This document shows positions 1 through 8,546 of a DNA stretch of 61,413 nucleotides, in pieces. This DNA is from Oscillospiraceae bacterium (GTDB taxonomy: Bacteria; Bacillota; Clostridia; Oscillospirales; Oscillospiraceae). A program made the position numbers and the translations under genes. Numbering within the stretch: the first letter of the stretch is position 1; the number at the start of each line of letters is the position of its first letter. Below the pieces are notes generated by a model. The model had not been told where the DNA came from. It was given only the letters and a program-made list of their open reading frames with translations, and did not search any database. Location of the stretch: assembly GCA_016293865.1 (NCBI GenBank), contig JAEDDG010000009.1, forward strand, positions 1 through 61,413. Reading direction: 5' to 3'.

Positions 1-35
1 TCTGCTGTATCCATTCCGGCCGGAACCAGGCCGGA

Positions 36-1469
36 TCACCGCAGCCGGTAAGGCTGATAATTGGGATTTTCTCTGATGTAATCGTCACAGCTGTGCGCGG
101 GCGCACCTTTTCCCCAGGTCCCTGCCAGGCCAATCTGGCCCGAGCCGAACACGGCCTCTTTTGCCCCGTCGATGGCCGGATTCACATATCTGGCAAACCA
201 TTCCTCCAGCCGCCCCTTCATCTCCTGTCCCAGCTGCTGCCAGGCTGCGTCCTTCAGGAGGTTTGCGGTCTCGCCGGGATCCAACTGCAGGTCATAAAGT
301 TCATTCGGACCATAGGGATAGCGCGTGATGTACTTATAGCGCCTGTCCCGGATCATCCGGTTCGGACCATATTCATCCAGGACCACCACTTCCTCATGCT
401 GGGTGAATACCCTGCCCTCCAGCGCGGGGGCAAAGGACACGCCGGGCCGCAGCTGCGCGTCTGCCGCGGGAACTGCAGTATACTCCAGCAGCGTGGGCAT
501 GAAATCATAGGCGGAAACCAGCGCGTCGCACACAGTGCCCTTCGGGATCCGTCCGGGGTGGCGGGCAATAAATGGGACCTTGACGCTTTCCTCGAACAGA
601 TTCAGCGGGAAAGTGGCGTTCCCCTTTCCCCAGAAGCCGTGATGTCCGCAGCTGAAACCGTTGTCGGAAGTGAAAACCACCAGCGTATTCTCCGCGATTC
701 CCATATCCTCCAGCTTCTGAAGAATGCGGCCGATGTTGGCATCCATGGCCGTCACAGCCGCATAATATCCGATCAGATTGGCCCGCTCGTCCTTTGCGAC
801 CTCGTCAGTCAGATAGATGCTGTCCGGATGCCGGGGCAGATGCGGAACCGATTCAAAAGGACAATCCCGGTAAAGATCCGTGTATTCCTTCGGATGGTTG
901 TTCAGCCAGGGCGCATGCGGCGCAGTATACCCCACATAGAGGAAAAAGGGCTGATCACAGCCGGCCCGGCTGTCCAGATACTCCAGCGCATCATCGGTAA
1001 TTACATCCGTGACATACCGGCTTTCCCGGTACAGCCCGCCGTTTCTGTACAGCGGGGCGCCGAAGTAAGGTCCGCCGCCGCTTTTATGGCAAAACCAGTG
1101 GCTGAATCCCTGCTGCGGCTTCTCCGACGCACCCATATGCCATTTCCCGGACAGAGCGCAGTCATAGCCCGCCTCTGCCAGGGCCTTTGTGAAGGAATAC
1201 TGGCCCGCCAGGTACTCAATGGCGGCCTGCCGCTCATCGTCGTCACGGAGCCAGTCGTGGATGCCATGCTGGCTCGGTATGCAGCCGGTCAGCAGGCTGG
1301 CGCGGGCGGGGCTGCATACCGGAGACGCGCAGAAAAAATTCTCAAACTGCATGCCCTCACGCGCAAGCCTGTCAATGTTTGGGGTCATAATTTCACTGTT
1401 GCCGGCGCATCCCATGGCCCAGAATCCCTGGTCGTCTGACAGCAAAAGCACAACATTCGGTCTTTCCAT
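36..1469 (-). CDS. Sulfatase (arylsulfatase family, Cys type)
   Basis: A 477-residue type I sulfatase that hydrolyses sulfate esters. The N-terminus carries the paired metal-binding aspartates (D12, D13). The formylglycine motif C-S-P-A-R begins at C52 and is followed by ASLLTG, and a later S-D-N-G-F segment matches the second metal-binding region. The motif is the Cys type, which in anaerobes is matured by a radical-SAM enzyme (anSME) not encoded here. There is no signal peptide, so the enzyme should be cytoplasmic and act on imported sulfated sugars; the substrate cannot be read from sequence. A purine-rich Shine-Dalgarno (GGAAGGGG) sits 4-5 bases before the ATG. The 5' leader (about 1470-1650) contains nested dyads, reported separately. 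No neighbour is an obvious partner. Confidence 0.92.
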   Translation of the reverse strand: MERPNVVLLLSDDQGFWAMGCAGNSEIMTPNIDRLAREGMQFENFFCASPVCSPARASLLTGCIPSQHGIHDWLRDDDERQAAIEYLAGQYSFTKALAEAGYDCALSGKWHMGASEKPQQGFSHWFCHKSGGGPYFGAPLYRNGGLYRESRYVTDVITDDALEYLDSRAGCDQPFFLYVGYTAPHAPWLNNHPKEYTDLYRDCPFESVPHLPRHPDSIYLTDEVAKDERANLIGYYAAVTAMDANIGRILQKLEDMGIAENTLVVFTSDNGFSCGHHGFWGKGNATFPLNLFEESVKVPFIARHPGRIPKGTVCDALVSAYDFMPTLLEYTAVPAADAQLRPGVSFAPALEGRVFTQHEEVVVLDEYGPNRMIRDRRYKYITRYPYGPNELYDLQLDPGETANLLKDAAWQQLGQEMKGRLEEWFARYVNPAIDGAKEAVFGSGQIGLAGTWGKGAPAHSCDDYIRENPNYQPYRLR

Positions 1470-1653
1470 AGCTTCCCCTTCCCGCTGAAATCAGCATCAT
1501 TTCAATTGACCGGCGGCTGCGCACAATGTGCGGTTCTTTTGCCGGTCATGCCATCTGAAGTCAGTCCGCTTTGCGGACGCCGCTCGTTGCTGCGCCGTGT
1601 ATGCGTTTTTTGCAGAAATATGGATCAAAACCGCCCTGAAATCCGTCTTTTGA

Positions 1654-1974
1654 TCAGTCCCCTGCCAGATACGTGCCGACCGCCGCCAGAAGCAGCGCCA
1701 GCTGCGCAGCCGCCGCCGCCGGGACAAGCACGGTAAATTTCACATGCTTTGTCTTGTGCCGGAACACATACATGCCGGCCAGCGCTCCCGCGCCGCCGAA
1801 CAGGGCCGCGGACAGCAGCAGTGTCCGCTCCGGAATGCGCCGGCCGCCCCGGACGGCCCGTCGTTTGTCCGCGCCGTACAGGGCGAACGACGCCAGGTTC
1901 AGGGCCGCCAGCAGCAGAACGGCCGCCGCCGTATGTCCGGCCAGCCATGCGCCGGCCGCTGTCAGCAATTCCAT
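1654..1974 (-). CDS. DUF1294 family small membrane protein
   Basis: A 106-residue integral membrane protein with about three hydrophobic segments and the family's central features: A-L-Y-G-A-D-K-R near the first loop, R-I-P-E-R before the second helix, and an R-H-K-T-K-H stretch after a G-A motif. I chose the ATG at 1974, which has GGAGG 4 bases upstream; an in-frame ATG nine codons earlier has no better site. The gene follows trxA on the same strand and is probably co-transcribed with it. The family (COG3326) has no firmly established function. Confidence 0.82.
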   Translation of the reverse strand: MELLTAAGAWLAGHTAAAVLLLAALNLASFALYGADKRRAVRGGRRIPERTLLLSAALFGGAGALAGMYVFRHKTKHVKFTVLVPAAAAAQLALLLAAVGTYLAGD

Positions 1975-2047
1975 GTCTCCTCCAAAAAACGGGAGAGGCA
2001 ATGCGCCTCCCCCGCTCTCACACCTGATTCTGATTTTTCAGCGGATG

Positions 2048-2359
2048 TCAGCCCACAAATGCTTCCAGTTCCTCTTTCGGCATGTAGCCGACGGTCTTTC
2101 TCACGACCGTTCCGTTCTGGAAAAGGATCAGCGTGGGAATGCTGAACACATCATACATCATGGACAGCTCCGGCTCCTCGTCCACATTGACCTTCACGGT
2201 TTTCAGCCGGCCGCTGCGCTCCCCGGCGACCTCATCCACCAGCGGGGAGAGCATTTTGCAGGGGCCGCACCAGCTGGCCCAGAAATCCACCAGTACCGGC
2301 AGTTCTGACTCCAGAACCTCTTTTTTGAAATTATCTTTTGTTCCGTTGATGATTGCCAT
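2048..2359 (-). CDS. trxA: Thioredoxin
   Basis: A 103-residue thioredoxin of typical length, a cytoplasmic dithiol-disulfide oxidoreductase. The active site W-C-G-P-C has redox cysteines C31 and C34 inside the usual VDFWASWCGPC context, and the cis-proline region S-I-P-T is present downstream. It starts 3 bases after the stop of the upstream hydrolase gene, with AAAGGATG as ribosome binding site inside that gene's end. This suggests a hydrolase-trxA-DUF1294 transcript. No thioredoxin reductase is in the window. Confidence 0.97.
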   Translation of the reverse strand: MAIINGTKDNFKKEVLESELPVLVDFWASWCGPCKMLSPLVDEVAGERSGRLKTVKVNVDEEPELSMMYDVFSIPTLILFQNGTVVRKTVGYMPKEELEAFVG

Positions 2360-2362
2360 TTT

Positions 2363-3313
2363 TCAAGCATCCTTTCCTGTTTCAATGGTGTTTTCCAGCC
2401 ATGCGGACACGTCTTCAAACACCTGATCCCGATTGATTTCATTCAGCATTTCGTGCCGGCCGCCGGGATACAGTTTCAGCCGCACACTGCTCATTCCCGC
2501 CTTGCGGAACGCCCGGTATGCTTGTGTGACGCCGCTGCCGTAGCTCCCCACCGGGTCTGCGTCTCCGGAGAAAAAGTACACCGGCATCGTGTGATCCATC
2601 GCCGCAAGATTCTTTGCCGTGCAGATCAATTTTATCCCGCCCAGCATGTCTTTAATCAGGCTGACCGTGGGTACGAATCCGCAGAGCGGGTCTGCAATAT
2701 ATCTGTCCACCATCGCCGTGTCTCTGGTGAGCCAGTCGTCATTCGTTCTGCACGGCTTACAGCGCTTGTTGTATGTGCCGAAACACATGGCATTCACAAG
2801 CCCGCTCCGTCCCTGCCAGCCGATACGCAGCGCTTCCATGTCCGCCATGGCGCGGCCCAGGTCGCAGGTCGCCGCGCTGTGCCAGCCCGTCCCGCTGAGA
2901 ATGCAGCCGTCAAGGCCGTACGGATACCGGATAATATAGGTCCGCACAAGAAAGCTTCCCATGGAATGGCCCATCAGGATATACGGCGCGCCCGGAAAGC
3001 GGCCTGCCATCAGCTCATGCAGCGTATGCAGGTCAGACACCGCCTTGTCCCAGCCGTCTTCAGGCGCGAAATAACCCAGGCAGCCGTTTTCTCCCACGCT
3101 CTTCCCGTGGCCCAGGTGATCGTTTGCCGCAACCGCAAAGCCCCGGTCGGCCAGGAACCGCGCAAACGCGTCATACCGCTCGGCATGCTCCGCAATTCCG
3201 TGGGCGATCTGAAGCACGGCTCTCGGCTCTCCCTCATCCGGAAGCCATAGGTACGCATGGATTGTATCCCTTCCTGTGGATGAAGGGAAAGTGAACTCTT
3301 CTTTCCTGGGCAT
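2363..3313 (-). CDS. Alpha/beta hydrolase (monoacylglycerol lipase / lysophospholipase type)
   Basis: A 316-residue alpha/beta hydrolase of the Hydrolase_4 (PldB-like) family. The nucleophile elbow is G-H-S-M-G with the catalytic serine at S117. The oxyanion region is Q-I-A-H-G-I-A-E-H, and a D-H-L-G-H-G motif typical of these lipases is present. The C-terminal part keeps a plausible acid (SGDADPVG) and histidine (GGRHEML). There is no signal peptide, so it is likely cytoplasmic. AAAGGA lies about 9 bases before the ATG. It is probably the first gene of a unit with trxA and the DUF1294 gene. The substrate (monoacylglycerol or lysophospholipid) is inferred from the family only. Confidence 0.9.
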   Translation of the reverse strand: MPRKEEFTFPSSTGRDTIHAYLWLPDEGEPRAVLQIAHGIAEHAERYDAFARFLADRGFAVAANDHLGHGKSVGENGCLGYFAPEDGWDKAVSDLHTLHELMAGRFPGAPYILMGHSMGSFLVRTYIIRYPYGLDGCILSGTGWHSAATCDLGRAMADMEALRIGWQGRSGLVNAMCFGTYNKRCKPCRTNDDWLTRDTAMVDRYIADPLCGFVPTVSLIKDMLGGIKLICTAKNLAAMDHTMPVYFFSGDADPVGSYGSGVTQAYRAFRKAGMSSVRLKLYPGGRHEMLNEINRDQVFEDVSAWLENTIETGKDA

Positions 3314-3425
3314 AGAAATCCGTCCTTTACTGTGATATAATGCAATTCGCGGATCTGCCGGCTGAATCGCCGCGGGGTTTTCCGGGATATTTTCAGGATC
3401 CGTTCAGTATTGTGCACTTTGCATC

Positions 3426-3487
3426 TTGTGCTTTTTCGCGAATCCCTGTAAAATCACGTGTAGACGTTTTCACGATTCGATTTTACA
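3426..3487 (+). promoter_or_regulatory. Putative queH promoter overlapped by a dyad
   Basis: TTGTGC at 3426-3431 and TAAAAT at 3449-3454 are separated by 17 bases. A dyad TGTAAAATC (3447-3455) / GATTTTACA (3479-3487), with an inner CGTG/CACG pair, covers the -10 and the expected transcription start. It could be an operator or a 5' UTR hairpin. The rest of the 3314-3525 gap holds only the start region of the divergent hydrolase gene. Confidence 0.5.
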
Positions 3488-3525
3488 TCGATTCTTCTGT
3501 TTCGTCAACGGGGAGGTACACCGTT

Positions 3526-4140
3526 TTGACCGTGAACCGTCAAAAAGAACTGGACAGGCTTCTGGCTGATTTGACTGCCGGCGGCAGGCGTCCGCGGCTT
3601 CTGCTGCAGAGCTGCTGCGGCCCCTGCTCCAGCTATGTGCTGGACTATCTCAGCCGGTATATGGACGTCACCGTTCTTTTTTTCAATCCCAACATCTGGC
3701 CTGCCGCGGAATTTGACAAACGGCTGGCCGCGCAGCGGCAGCTGATTCAGGCCGCCGGGCTGCCCGGCGTACAGCTTCTGGCTCCGGAGTATGACCCGCA
3801 GGCGTTCTTTTCCGCCGCCGCTGGTCTGGAACAGGAGCCGGAGGGCGGGCGGCGCTGCGCCGTGTGCTTCCGGCTGCGGCTTGAAAAAACAGCGCAGCTG
3901 GCCGCGCAGGACCGTTTTGACTTTTTCGGGACAACGCTGACAGTCAGCCCTCACAAAAACGCGGCGCTGATCAACGAAATCGGTCTGGCTCTGTCTGAAA
4001 AATACGGCGTTGCCTGGCTTCCGTCAGACTTCAAAAAACGCGGCGGCTATCTGGCCTCCGTCCGGCTCAGCAAGGAATACGGTCTGTACAGGCAAAACTA
4101 TTGCGGCTGCAAATTCTCCCTGCAGCCTGAAGAAATGTAA
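3526..4140 (+). CDS. queH: Epoxyqueuosine reductase QueH
   Basis: A 204-residue QueH (formerly DUF208). It reduces epoxyqueuosine to queuosine in tRNA and is unrelated in sequence to QueG. Diagnostic features are an N-terminal S-C-C-G-P-C cluster, a central C-A-V-C-F pair and a C-terminal N-Y-C-G-C-K-F motif, which supply metal and cluster ligands, plus the G-T-T-L-T-V-S-P-H-K-N segment. I chose a TTG start at 3526 because GGGAGG lies 9 bases upstream. The 62 codons that an upstream ATG would add lack family similarity and run through the promoter region. No other queuosine gene is nearby, which is common for queH. Confidence 0.93.
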   Translation: MTVNRQKELDRLLADLTAGGRRPRLLLQSCCGPCSSYVLDYLSRYMDVTVLFFNPNIWPAAEFDKRLAAQRQLIQAAGLPGVQLLAPEYDPQAFFSAAAGLEQEPEGGRRCAVCFRLRLEKTAQLAAQDRFDFFGTTLTVSPHKNAALINEIGLALSEKYGVAWLPSDFKKRGGYLASVRLSKEYGLYRQNYCGCKFSLQPEEM

Positions 4141-4154
4141 AAAGGTTGTGTGCT

Positions 4155-5099
4155 ATGAAAGCTACATTGGTGGTTCTGGCTGCCGGTCTCGGCTCCCGCT
4201 TCGGCGGATACAAACAGATCGAGGGTTTCGGACCCTCCGGTGAGATCCTGTTGGAATACTCGGTTTACGACGCCATCAAAGCCGGTTTTTCCAAGATTGT
4301 GTTTATCATCAAGCCTGAAATGCAGGATACCATAGAGAAGCTTGTCCTGTCCAAAGTCCGCGGTACAGCTGCAAAAGACGGCACGCCGGTGGAGCTGTGC
4401 TGCGTTTATCAGGATTATTCTTCGATTCCTTCCTTTTATCAGGTTCCCGCCGGCCGGACAAAGCCATTCGGAACAGGCCATGCGCTGCTGTGCGCCAGAA
4501 GCTGCGTGCAGGAGCCGTTCGCCATTTTAAATGCAGACGATTATTACGGCCCTCAGGCCCTGGAGGAAATGTACAGCGCGCTTTGTACGCTGCATGCCGG
4601 CGAAGCCGTTATGGTGGGCTACCTTCTGAAAAACACAGTCAGCCGCTTCGGTGCAGTGACCCGCGGCGTGTGCATCCACCGGAACGGTCTGCTGACCGAC
4701 GTGAAGGAAACCTTCGGCATCCGTATCCTGCCGGACGGCACCATCCGGGACACAGCCACCAGTGACCCGGGCGAAATCCTGGATCCGGACGCGGTGGTCT
4801 CCATGAATTTCTGGGGCTTTACGCCGGAGATTTTCGGGTACGCGCAAACGTATTTTGACGAATTTCTCCGCTGTCTGGACCCGGAGGAGATCAAAAAGGA
4901 ATATCTTCTGCCCGTTCTGGTGGATCTGCTGATTAAAAACGGGTGTCTGAAGGTCCGCATGCTGAAAACCAACTCTGTCTGGTTCGGCGTGACTTATCGG
5001 GAAGATCAGCCTTACGTTGAGCAGGAACTGCGCCAGCTTCACAAAGCCGGCGTTTATCCGTCCCAGCTCTGGAATATTGAACAGGAGGAACAATCATGA
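4155..5099 (+). CDS. Nucleotidyltransferase family protein
   Basis: A protein of about 314 residues with the NTP-transferase fold. The N-terminus has the glycine-rich nucleotide-binding signature L-A-A-G-L-G-S-R-F-G-G followed by Y-K-Q-I-E and G-P-S-G-E-I-L. A later N-A-D-D-Y-Y-G matches the metal-binding loop, and F-G-T-G-H-A-L precedes it. These are features of sugar-1-phosphate nucleotidyltransferases, but the specific sugar and nucleotide cannot be assigned. The ATG at 4155 has AAAAAGG about 9 bases upstream; a TTG three codons earlier is less likely. It follows queH by 14 bases and overlaps ridA by four bases (ATGA), so the three are probably one transcript. Confidence 0.85.
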   Translation: MKATLVVLAAGLGSRFGGYKQIEGFGPSGEILLEYSVYDAIKAGFSKIVFIIKPEMQDTIEKLVLSKVRGTAAKDGTPVELCCVYQDYSSIPSFYQVPAGRTKPFGTGHALLCARSCVQEPFAILNADDYYGPQALEEMYSALCTLHAGEAVMVGYLLKNTVSRFGAVTRGVCIHRNGLLTDVKETFGIRILPDGTIRDTATSDPGEILDPDAVVSMNFWGFTPEIFGYAQTYFDEFLRCLDPEEIKKEYLLPVLVDLLIKNGCLKVRMLKTNSVWFGVTYREDQPYVEQELRQLHKAGVYPSQLWNIEQEEQS

Positions 5100-5476
5100 A
5101 AGAGATCATTGCTACAAACGCGGCCCCCGCAGCCATCGGCCCCTATGCACAGGGCACAGCCGGTGCAGGCATCGTCATCACATCCGGCCAGCTGGGCCTG
5201 GATCCGGAGACCGGCGCTTTTGCCGGCGGCATTGAGGAGCAGACCCGCCGCTCGCTGGAAAACGTCAAGGCCGTTCTGGAAGCCGCCGGCAGCGGCATGG
5301 ATATGGTGCTGAAAACCACCGTTTTCCTGAAGGATATGGGCGATTTCGCGGCCATGAACGCCGTTTATGCCCAGTATTTCACTGAAGGCAGTTATCCCGC
5401 CCGCAGCGCCGTGCAGGTGGCGCGTCTGCCGAAAGACGGCCTTGTGGAGATTGAAGCCATCGCTCTGAAAAAGTAA
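5096..5476 (+). CDS. ridA: RidA family protein (reactive imine/enamine deaminase)
   Basis: A 126-residue YjgF/YER057c/UK114 protein of normal length. The family hydrolyses reactive 2-aminoacrylate and related enamines produced by PLP enzymes. Signature segments visible are A-I-G-P-Y-A-Q-G, S-G-Q-L-G-L-D-P near the start, and P-A-R-S-A-V-Q-V-A-R-L-P-K near the end, where R of PARSAVQV is the conserved carboxylate-binding arginine. The C-terminal V-E-I-E-A-I-A is canonical. Its ATG overlaps the stop of the nucleotidyltransferase gene (ATGA), implying translational coupling. A strong bidirectional terminator follows. Confidence 0.95.
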   Translation: MKEIIATNAAPAAIGPYAQGTAGAGIVITSGQLGLDPETGAFAGGIEEQTRRSLENVKAVLEAAGSGMDMVLKTTVFLKDMGDFAAMNAVYAQYFTEGSYPARSAVQVARLPKDGLVEIEAIALKK

Positions 5477-5537
5477 CGCCTATACGGCGGATCCCGCCGT
5501 TCAGCGGATGCTTCTTTTTCTTCTGCAGCAGCATAAA

Positions 5538-5571
5538 AAATCCCGGTCATGCAAACGCATGACCGGGATTT
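5538..5571. terminator. Bidirectional intrinsic terminator
   Basis: Perfect 15-bp stem (5538-5552 with 5557-5571) around a 4-base AAAC loop, with A-rich and T-rich flanks on the two sides. It separates the plus-strand queH-ridA unit from the minus-strand HAD gene and can serve both. Confidence 0.85.
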
Positions 5572-5617
5572 CTGCATTTCCCGTTCAGGCGGCCGCAGAG
5601 CCGGCCGGGCGCCGGAG

Positions 5618-6430
5618 TCAGCAGCCGTCATTGCGCCGGACGGTCTCCAGCAGCGCGTGGATATCTTCAAAAATGAAGTCCGGCGGCGTCGGGCTGACGG
5701 CGGCATCCGCCCGTGTGGCCTCTCCGGTCAGCACAAGAATGGACCCGATTCCGGCGTTGACGCCGCAGGCGATATCCGTATACAGCCTGTCGCCCACAAT
5801 AAAGGTGTTTTCCTTCGTATACCCCAGCTTCTCCATGGCCAGCAGCGCCATGGCCGGTTCCGGCTTTCCGGTGATGATGGGTTTGCGGCCGGTGGCATTT
5901 TCCAGCATCTGCCAGATGCTGCCACAGTCCGGCATATAGCCGTAGCCTGTGGGACAGCGCAGGTCCGGGCTGGTGGCATAGTAGTCCACGCCGCGGTTCA
6001 GAAGGATACAGGCCTCCTCCACCTTCCGGAAGGTCAGTTCCCGGTCAAACGCCACAACCAGCGCATCGATGTTGTCCTCCAGCCGGTCGGTCACCCAAAG
6101 ACCGGCCGCCTCCAGCTGTCTGCGGAAAGAGGCGGTGCCCATTGCATAGATTTTTTTCTTCTGATAGCCGTCCTGCCGCAGCCGCCAGATGGTCACGTCC
6201 ACCGCGTTGAGAAAATCCTCATGCACGGCGGGGATTCCCAGACGCGCCAGCTTTTCCACATAGCTGTCCGCACCCAGGCAGGAATTGTTGGTCAGATACA
6301 TGTAGCTGCCGCCCGCGGCACGGACATACTGCAAAAATTCGGCTGCGCCGTCGAAAAGCGTGTCGTCGATGTACAGCGTGCCGTCCATATCCAGAAGGTA
6401 CAGCTTGCCGCCGGTCAATGTCCTTTTCAT
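5618..6430 (-). CDS. HAD-superfamily subfamily IIA hydrolase (NagD/AraL-like)
   Basis: A protein of about 270 residues and a type IIA HAD phosphatase. Motif I D-M-D-G-T lies near residue 15. Motif II is L-T-N-N-S, and a C2-type cap occupies the middle. Motif III K appears in G-K-P-E-P-A, and motif IV is V-G-D-R-L-Y-T-D-I. The cap type matches NagD/AraL/phosphoglycolate phosphatase-like proteins; the sugar phosphate or nucleotide substrate is unknown. I chose the ATG at 6430 because AAGGAG lies 6 bases upstream; the in-frame ATG at 6445 lacks a site. It lies downstream of the V-ATPase operon and may be read through from it. Confidence 0.9.
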   Translation of the reverse strand: MKRTLTGGKLYLLDMDGTLYIDDTLFDGAAEFLQYVRAAGGSYMYLTNNSCLGADSYVEKLARLGIPAVHEDFLNAVDVTIWRLRQDGYQKKKIYAMGTASFRRQLEAAGLWVTDRLEDNIDALVVAFDRELTFRKVEEACILLNRGVDYYATSPDLRCPTGYGYMPDCGSIWQMLENATGRKPIITGKPEPAMALLAMEKLGYTKENTFIVGDRLYTDIACGVNAGIGSILVLTGEATRADAAVSPTPPDFIFEDIHALLETVRRNDGC

Positions 6431-6451
6431 TGGCCTCTCCTTCATACAGAA

Positions 6452-6483
6452 GCATACCGGCAGCGCGTCCGCCGCCGGTATGC
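6452..6483 (-). other. Intergenic stem-loop between V-ATPase operon and HAD gene
   Basis: A perfect 10-bp stem (6452-6461 with 6474-6483) just after the ntpD stop and before the HAD ribosome binding site. There is no T-run, so it may be an mRNA stability or processing element rather than a terminator. Confidence 0.4.
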
Positions 6484-6497
6484 AGATTCAAATGTTT

Positions 6498-7151
6498 TCA
6501 GTACTGGTAATTGTGCGCGTCCTGCAGGACCATTTCCTTGACCTTCATCAGCCGGACCTTGGTGGACCGGTCGTTTTCCTCCAGCTTCATGGAGATGAAG
6601 CGGATATTGGTCTGCAGCTCCGGAATCATCACATACTCCAGCGCGTTGACACGGCGGCGGGTTTTTTCAATCTCCTCCGCCAGAAGCTGTGTGGTTTTCT
6701 CCGCCTGTGCCAGCTCCAGCATATCCTGGAACACACTGGAGAGCGCCGACAGCGCGTCGTCCAGCTCACCGGAGGTCTGTGCAAAGCCGTAGGGGTAGAT
6801 ATCCGCCGAATCGGCCGTTCTGGTCTTGAAGCTGTACACCGGCACATAGACGGACATGATGTTTTTCAGCTCCATGTCCAGCTCCACGCCCTGTTTCGGA
6901 TACAGCAGCGCCTGCTGAAGCATTTCCGGGCTCATAACGGCGGAAGCAACAGCCAGTGCGGCGTTTGCGCCGGCCAGCCCCTCCTCCACCTTTTTCCGCA
7001 GCTGCCGGTTTTTGCGCACCATGTCCATGAACTGGCGCATCAGCTCATCGCGCTTGTCCTTCAGAAGCTTATGGCCGCGCACAGCGGTCCTGAGCCGTCC
7101 TTTCAGGCGGGTCAGCTCCATCCGGGTGGGGTTTATGGTCTTGGATGCCAT
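6498..7151 (-). CDS. ntpD: V-type ATP synthase subunit D
   Basis: A 217-residue subunit D, the central rotor shaft of the V1 part. It is mostly helical with long coiled-coil segments at both ends and begins N-P-T-R-M-E-L-T-R-L-K-G-R-L, the hallmark of this subunit. Length is normal. It is the last gene of the operon, 12 bases after ntpB. It transmits rotation between the A3B3 head and the membrane ring. Confidence 0.96.
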   Translation of the reverse strand: MASKTINPTRMELTRLKGRLRTAVRGHKLLKDKRDELMRQFMDMVRKNRQLRKKVEEGLAGANAALAVASAVMSPEMLQQALLYPKQGVELDMELKNIMSVYVPVYSFKTRTADSADIYPYGFAQTSGELDDALSALSSVFQDMLELAQAEKTTQLLAEEIEKTRRRVNALEYVMIPELQTNIRFISMKLEENDRSTKVRLMKVKEMVLQDAHNYQY

Positions 7152-7163
7152 GGACTTACCCCC

Positions 7164-8546
7164 TTAATCTTCTTTCTTCGGCAGGTACTTGTCAATCAGC
7201 TCAGGCTTGATGCGCTTCAGCTCGGAGCGCGGCAGAATGCTCAGCAGCTCCCAGCCCAGATCCAGCGTCTCAGTAATGGACCGGTTTTCCTCGTAACCCT
7301 GCGAGACATAGCGCTTTTCAAACTCATCGGCGAATTTGGCATACTTCAGGTCGGTCGGCGACAGCGCGCTTTCACCCAGGATGGTGGCCAGCTCCTTGGC
7401 GTCCTTACCGGCAGAATACGCGGCGAACAGCTGGTTCATGGTGCCCGCGTGATCCTCACGTGTTTTGCCGGCGCCGATGCCCTTATCCTTCAGACGGCTG
7501 AGGCTCGGCAGAACGTCAACCGGCGGAATGATGCCCTTTCTGTACAGGTCGCGGGAGAGAATGATCTGCCCCTCGGTGATATAACCGGTCAGGTCGGGGA
7601 TGGGGTGCGTCTTGTCATCCTCAGGCATGGTCAGAATGGGAATCATGGTGATGGACCCGGATTTGCCCACACGGCGGCCGGCCCGCTCATACATGGTGGC
7701 GAGGTCGGTATACAGGTAGCCGGGATAGCCGCGGCGGCCGGGGACTTCCTTCCGGGCGGCGGAAACCTCACGCAGCGCTTCGGCGTAGTTCGTGATATCT
7801 GTCAGAATGACCAGCACGTGCATGTTCTTTTCAAATGCCAGATACTCCGCAGCCGTCAGAGCCATACGCGGCGTGGCGATACGCTCAACGGCGGGGTCGT
7901 TGGCCAGGTTGGTAAACAGAACTGTCCGGTCAATGGCACCGGTGCGGCGGAACTCCTGTACGAAATACTCAGACTCCTCAAAGGTGATGCCGATGGCGGC
8001 AAACACCACGGCGAAATTGGCGCCTTCGTCGCCCAGCACCTTCGCCTGGCGGGCAATCTGCGCGGCCAGCTGCGCATGCGGCAGGCCGGAGCCGGAGAAG
8101 ATCGGCAGCTTCTGTCCGCGGACCAGTGTATTCAGGCCGTCAATGGTGGACACGCCCGTCTGAATGAACTCGTTCGGGTAGTCGCGGGCGGCCGGATTCA
8201 TGGGCAGGCCGTTGATGTCGTTGTGGGCTTCGGCGAGGATTTCCGGGCCGCCGTCGATGGGCTGGCCCATGCCGTTGAACACGCGGCCCAGCATGTCGCC
8301 GGACACCGCCAGCTGCAGGGGATGACCCAGAAAACGGATCTTGCTCTGGGCAAGGTTGATGCCGGCAGAGTTCTCGAACAGCTGGACAACGGCCGTGTCC
8401 CGGTTGACCTCAAGCACCTTGCAGCGGCGGACGCTGCCGTCCGGCAGCTGAACTTCCGCCAGCTCGTCATAGGTCACGCCTTCAACGCCCTTGACCATCA
8501 TCAGCGGGCCGGAGATCTCCTTAATCGTACGGTATTCACGAATCAT
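7164..8546 (-). CDS. ntpB: V-type ATP synthase subunit B
   Basis: A 460-residue non-catalytic B subunit of the V1 head. It shows the N-terminal barrel (Y-R-T-I-K-E-I-S-G-P-L), the region F-S-G-S-G-L-P-H-A-Q-L that replaces the P-loop, and the R-R-G-Y-P-G-Y-L-Y-T-D-L-A-T-M-Y-E-R-A-G signature. It forms the alternating A3B3 hexamer with NtpA. Its start overlaps the ntpA stop by four bases (ATGA), implying coupled translation. Confidence 0.98.
   Translation of the reverse strand: MIREYRTIKEISGPLMMVKGVEGVTYDELAEVQLPDGSVRRCKVLEVNRDTAVVQLFENSAGINLAQSKIRFLGHPLQLAVSGDMLGRVFNGMGQPIDGGPEILAEAHNDINGLPMNPAARDYPNEFIQTGVSTIDGLNTLVRGQKLPIFSGSGLPHAQLAAQIARQAKVLGDEGANFAVVFAAIGITFEESEYFVQEFRRTGAIDRTVLFTNLANDPAVERIATPRMALTAAEYLAFEKNMHVLVILTDITNYAEALREVSAARKEVPGRRGYPGYLYTDLATMYERAGRRVGKSGSITMIPILTMPEDDKTHPIPDLTGYITEGQIILSRDLYRKGIIPPVDVLPSLSRLKDKGIGAGKTREDHAGTMNQLFAAYSAGKDAKELATILGESALSPTDLKYAKFADEFEKRYVSQGYEENRSITETLDLGWELLSILPRSELKRIKPELIDKYLPKKED

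Noticed and set aside
93..1439. A 448-codon plus frame antisense to the sulfatase
   Set aside because: The sulfatase strand carries all catalytic motifs; the opposite frame has none.
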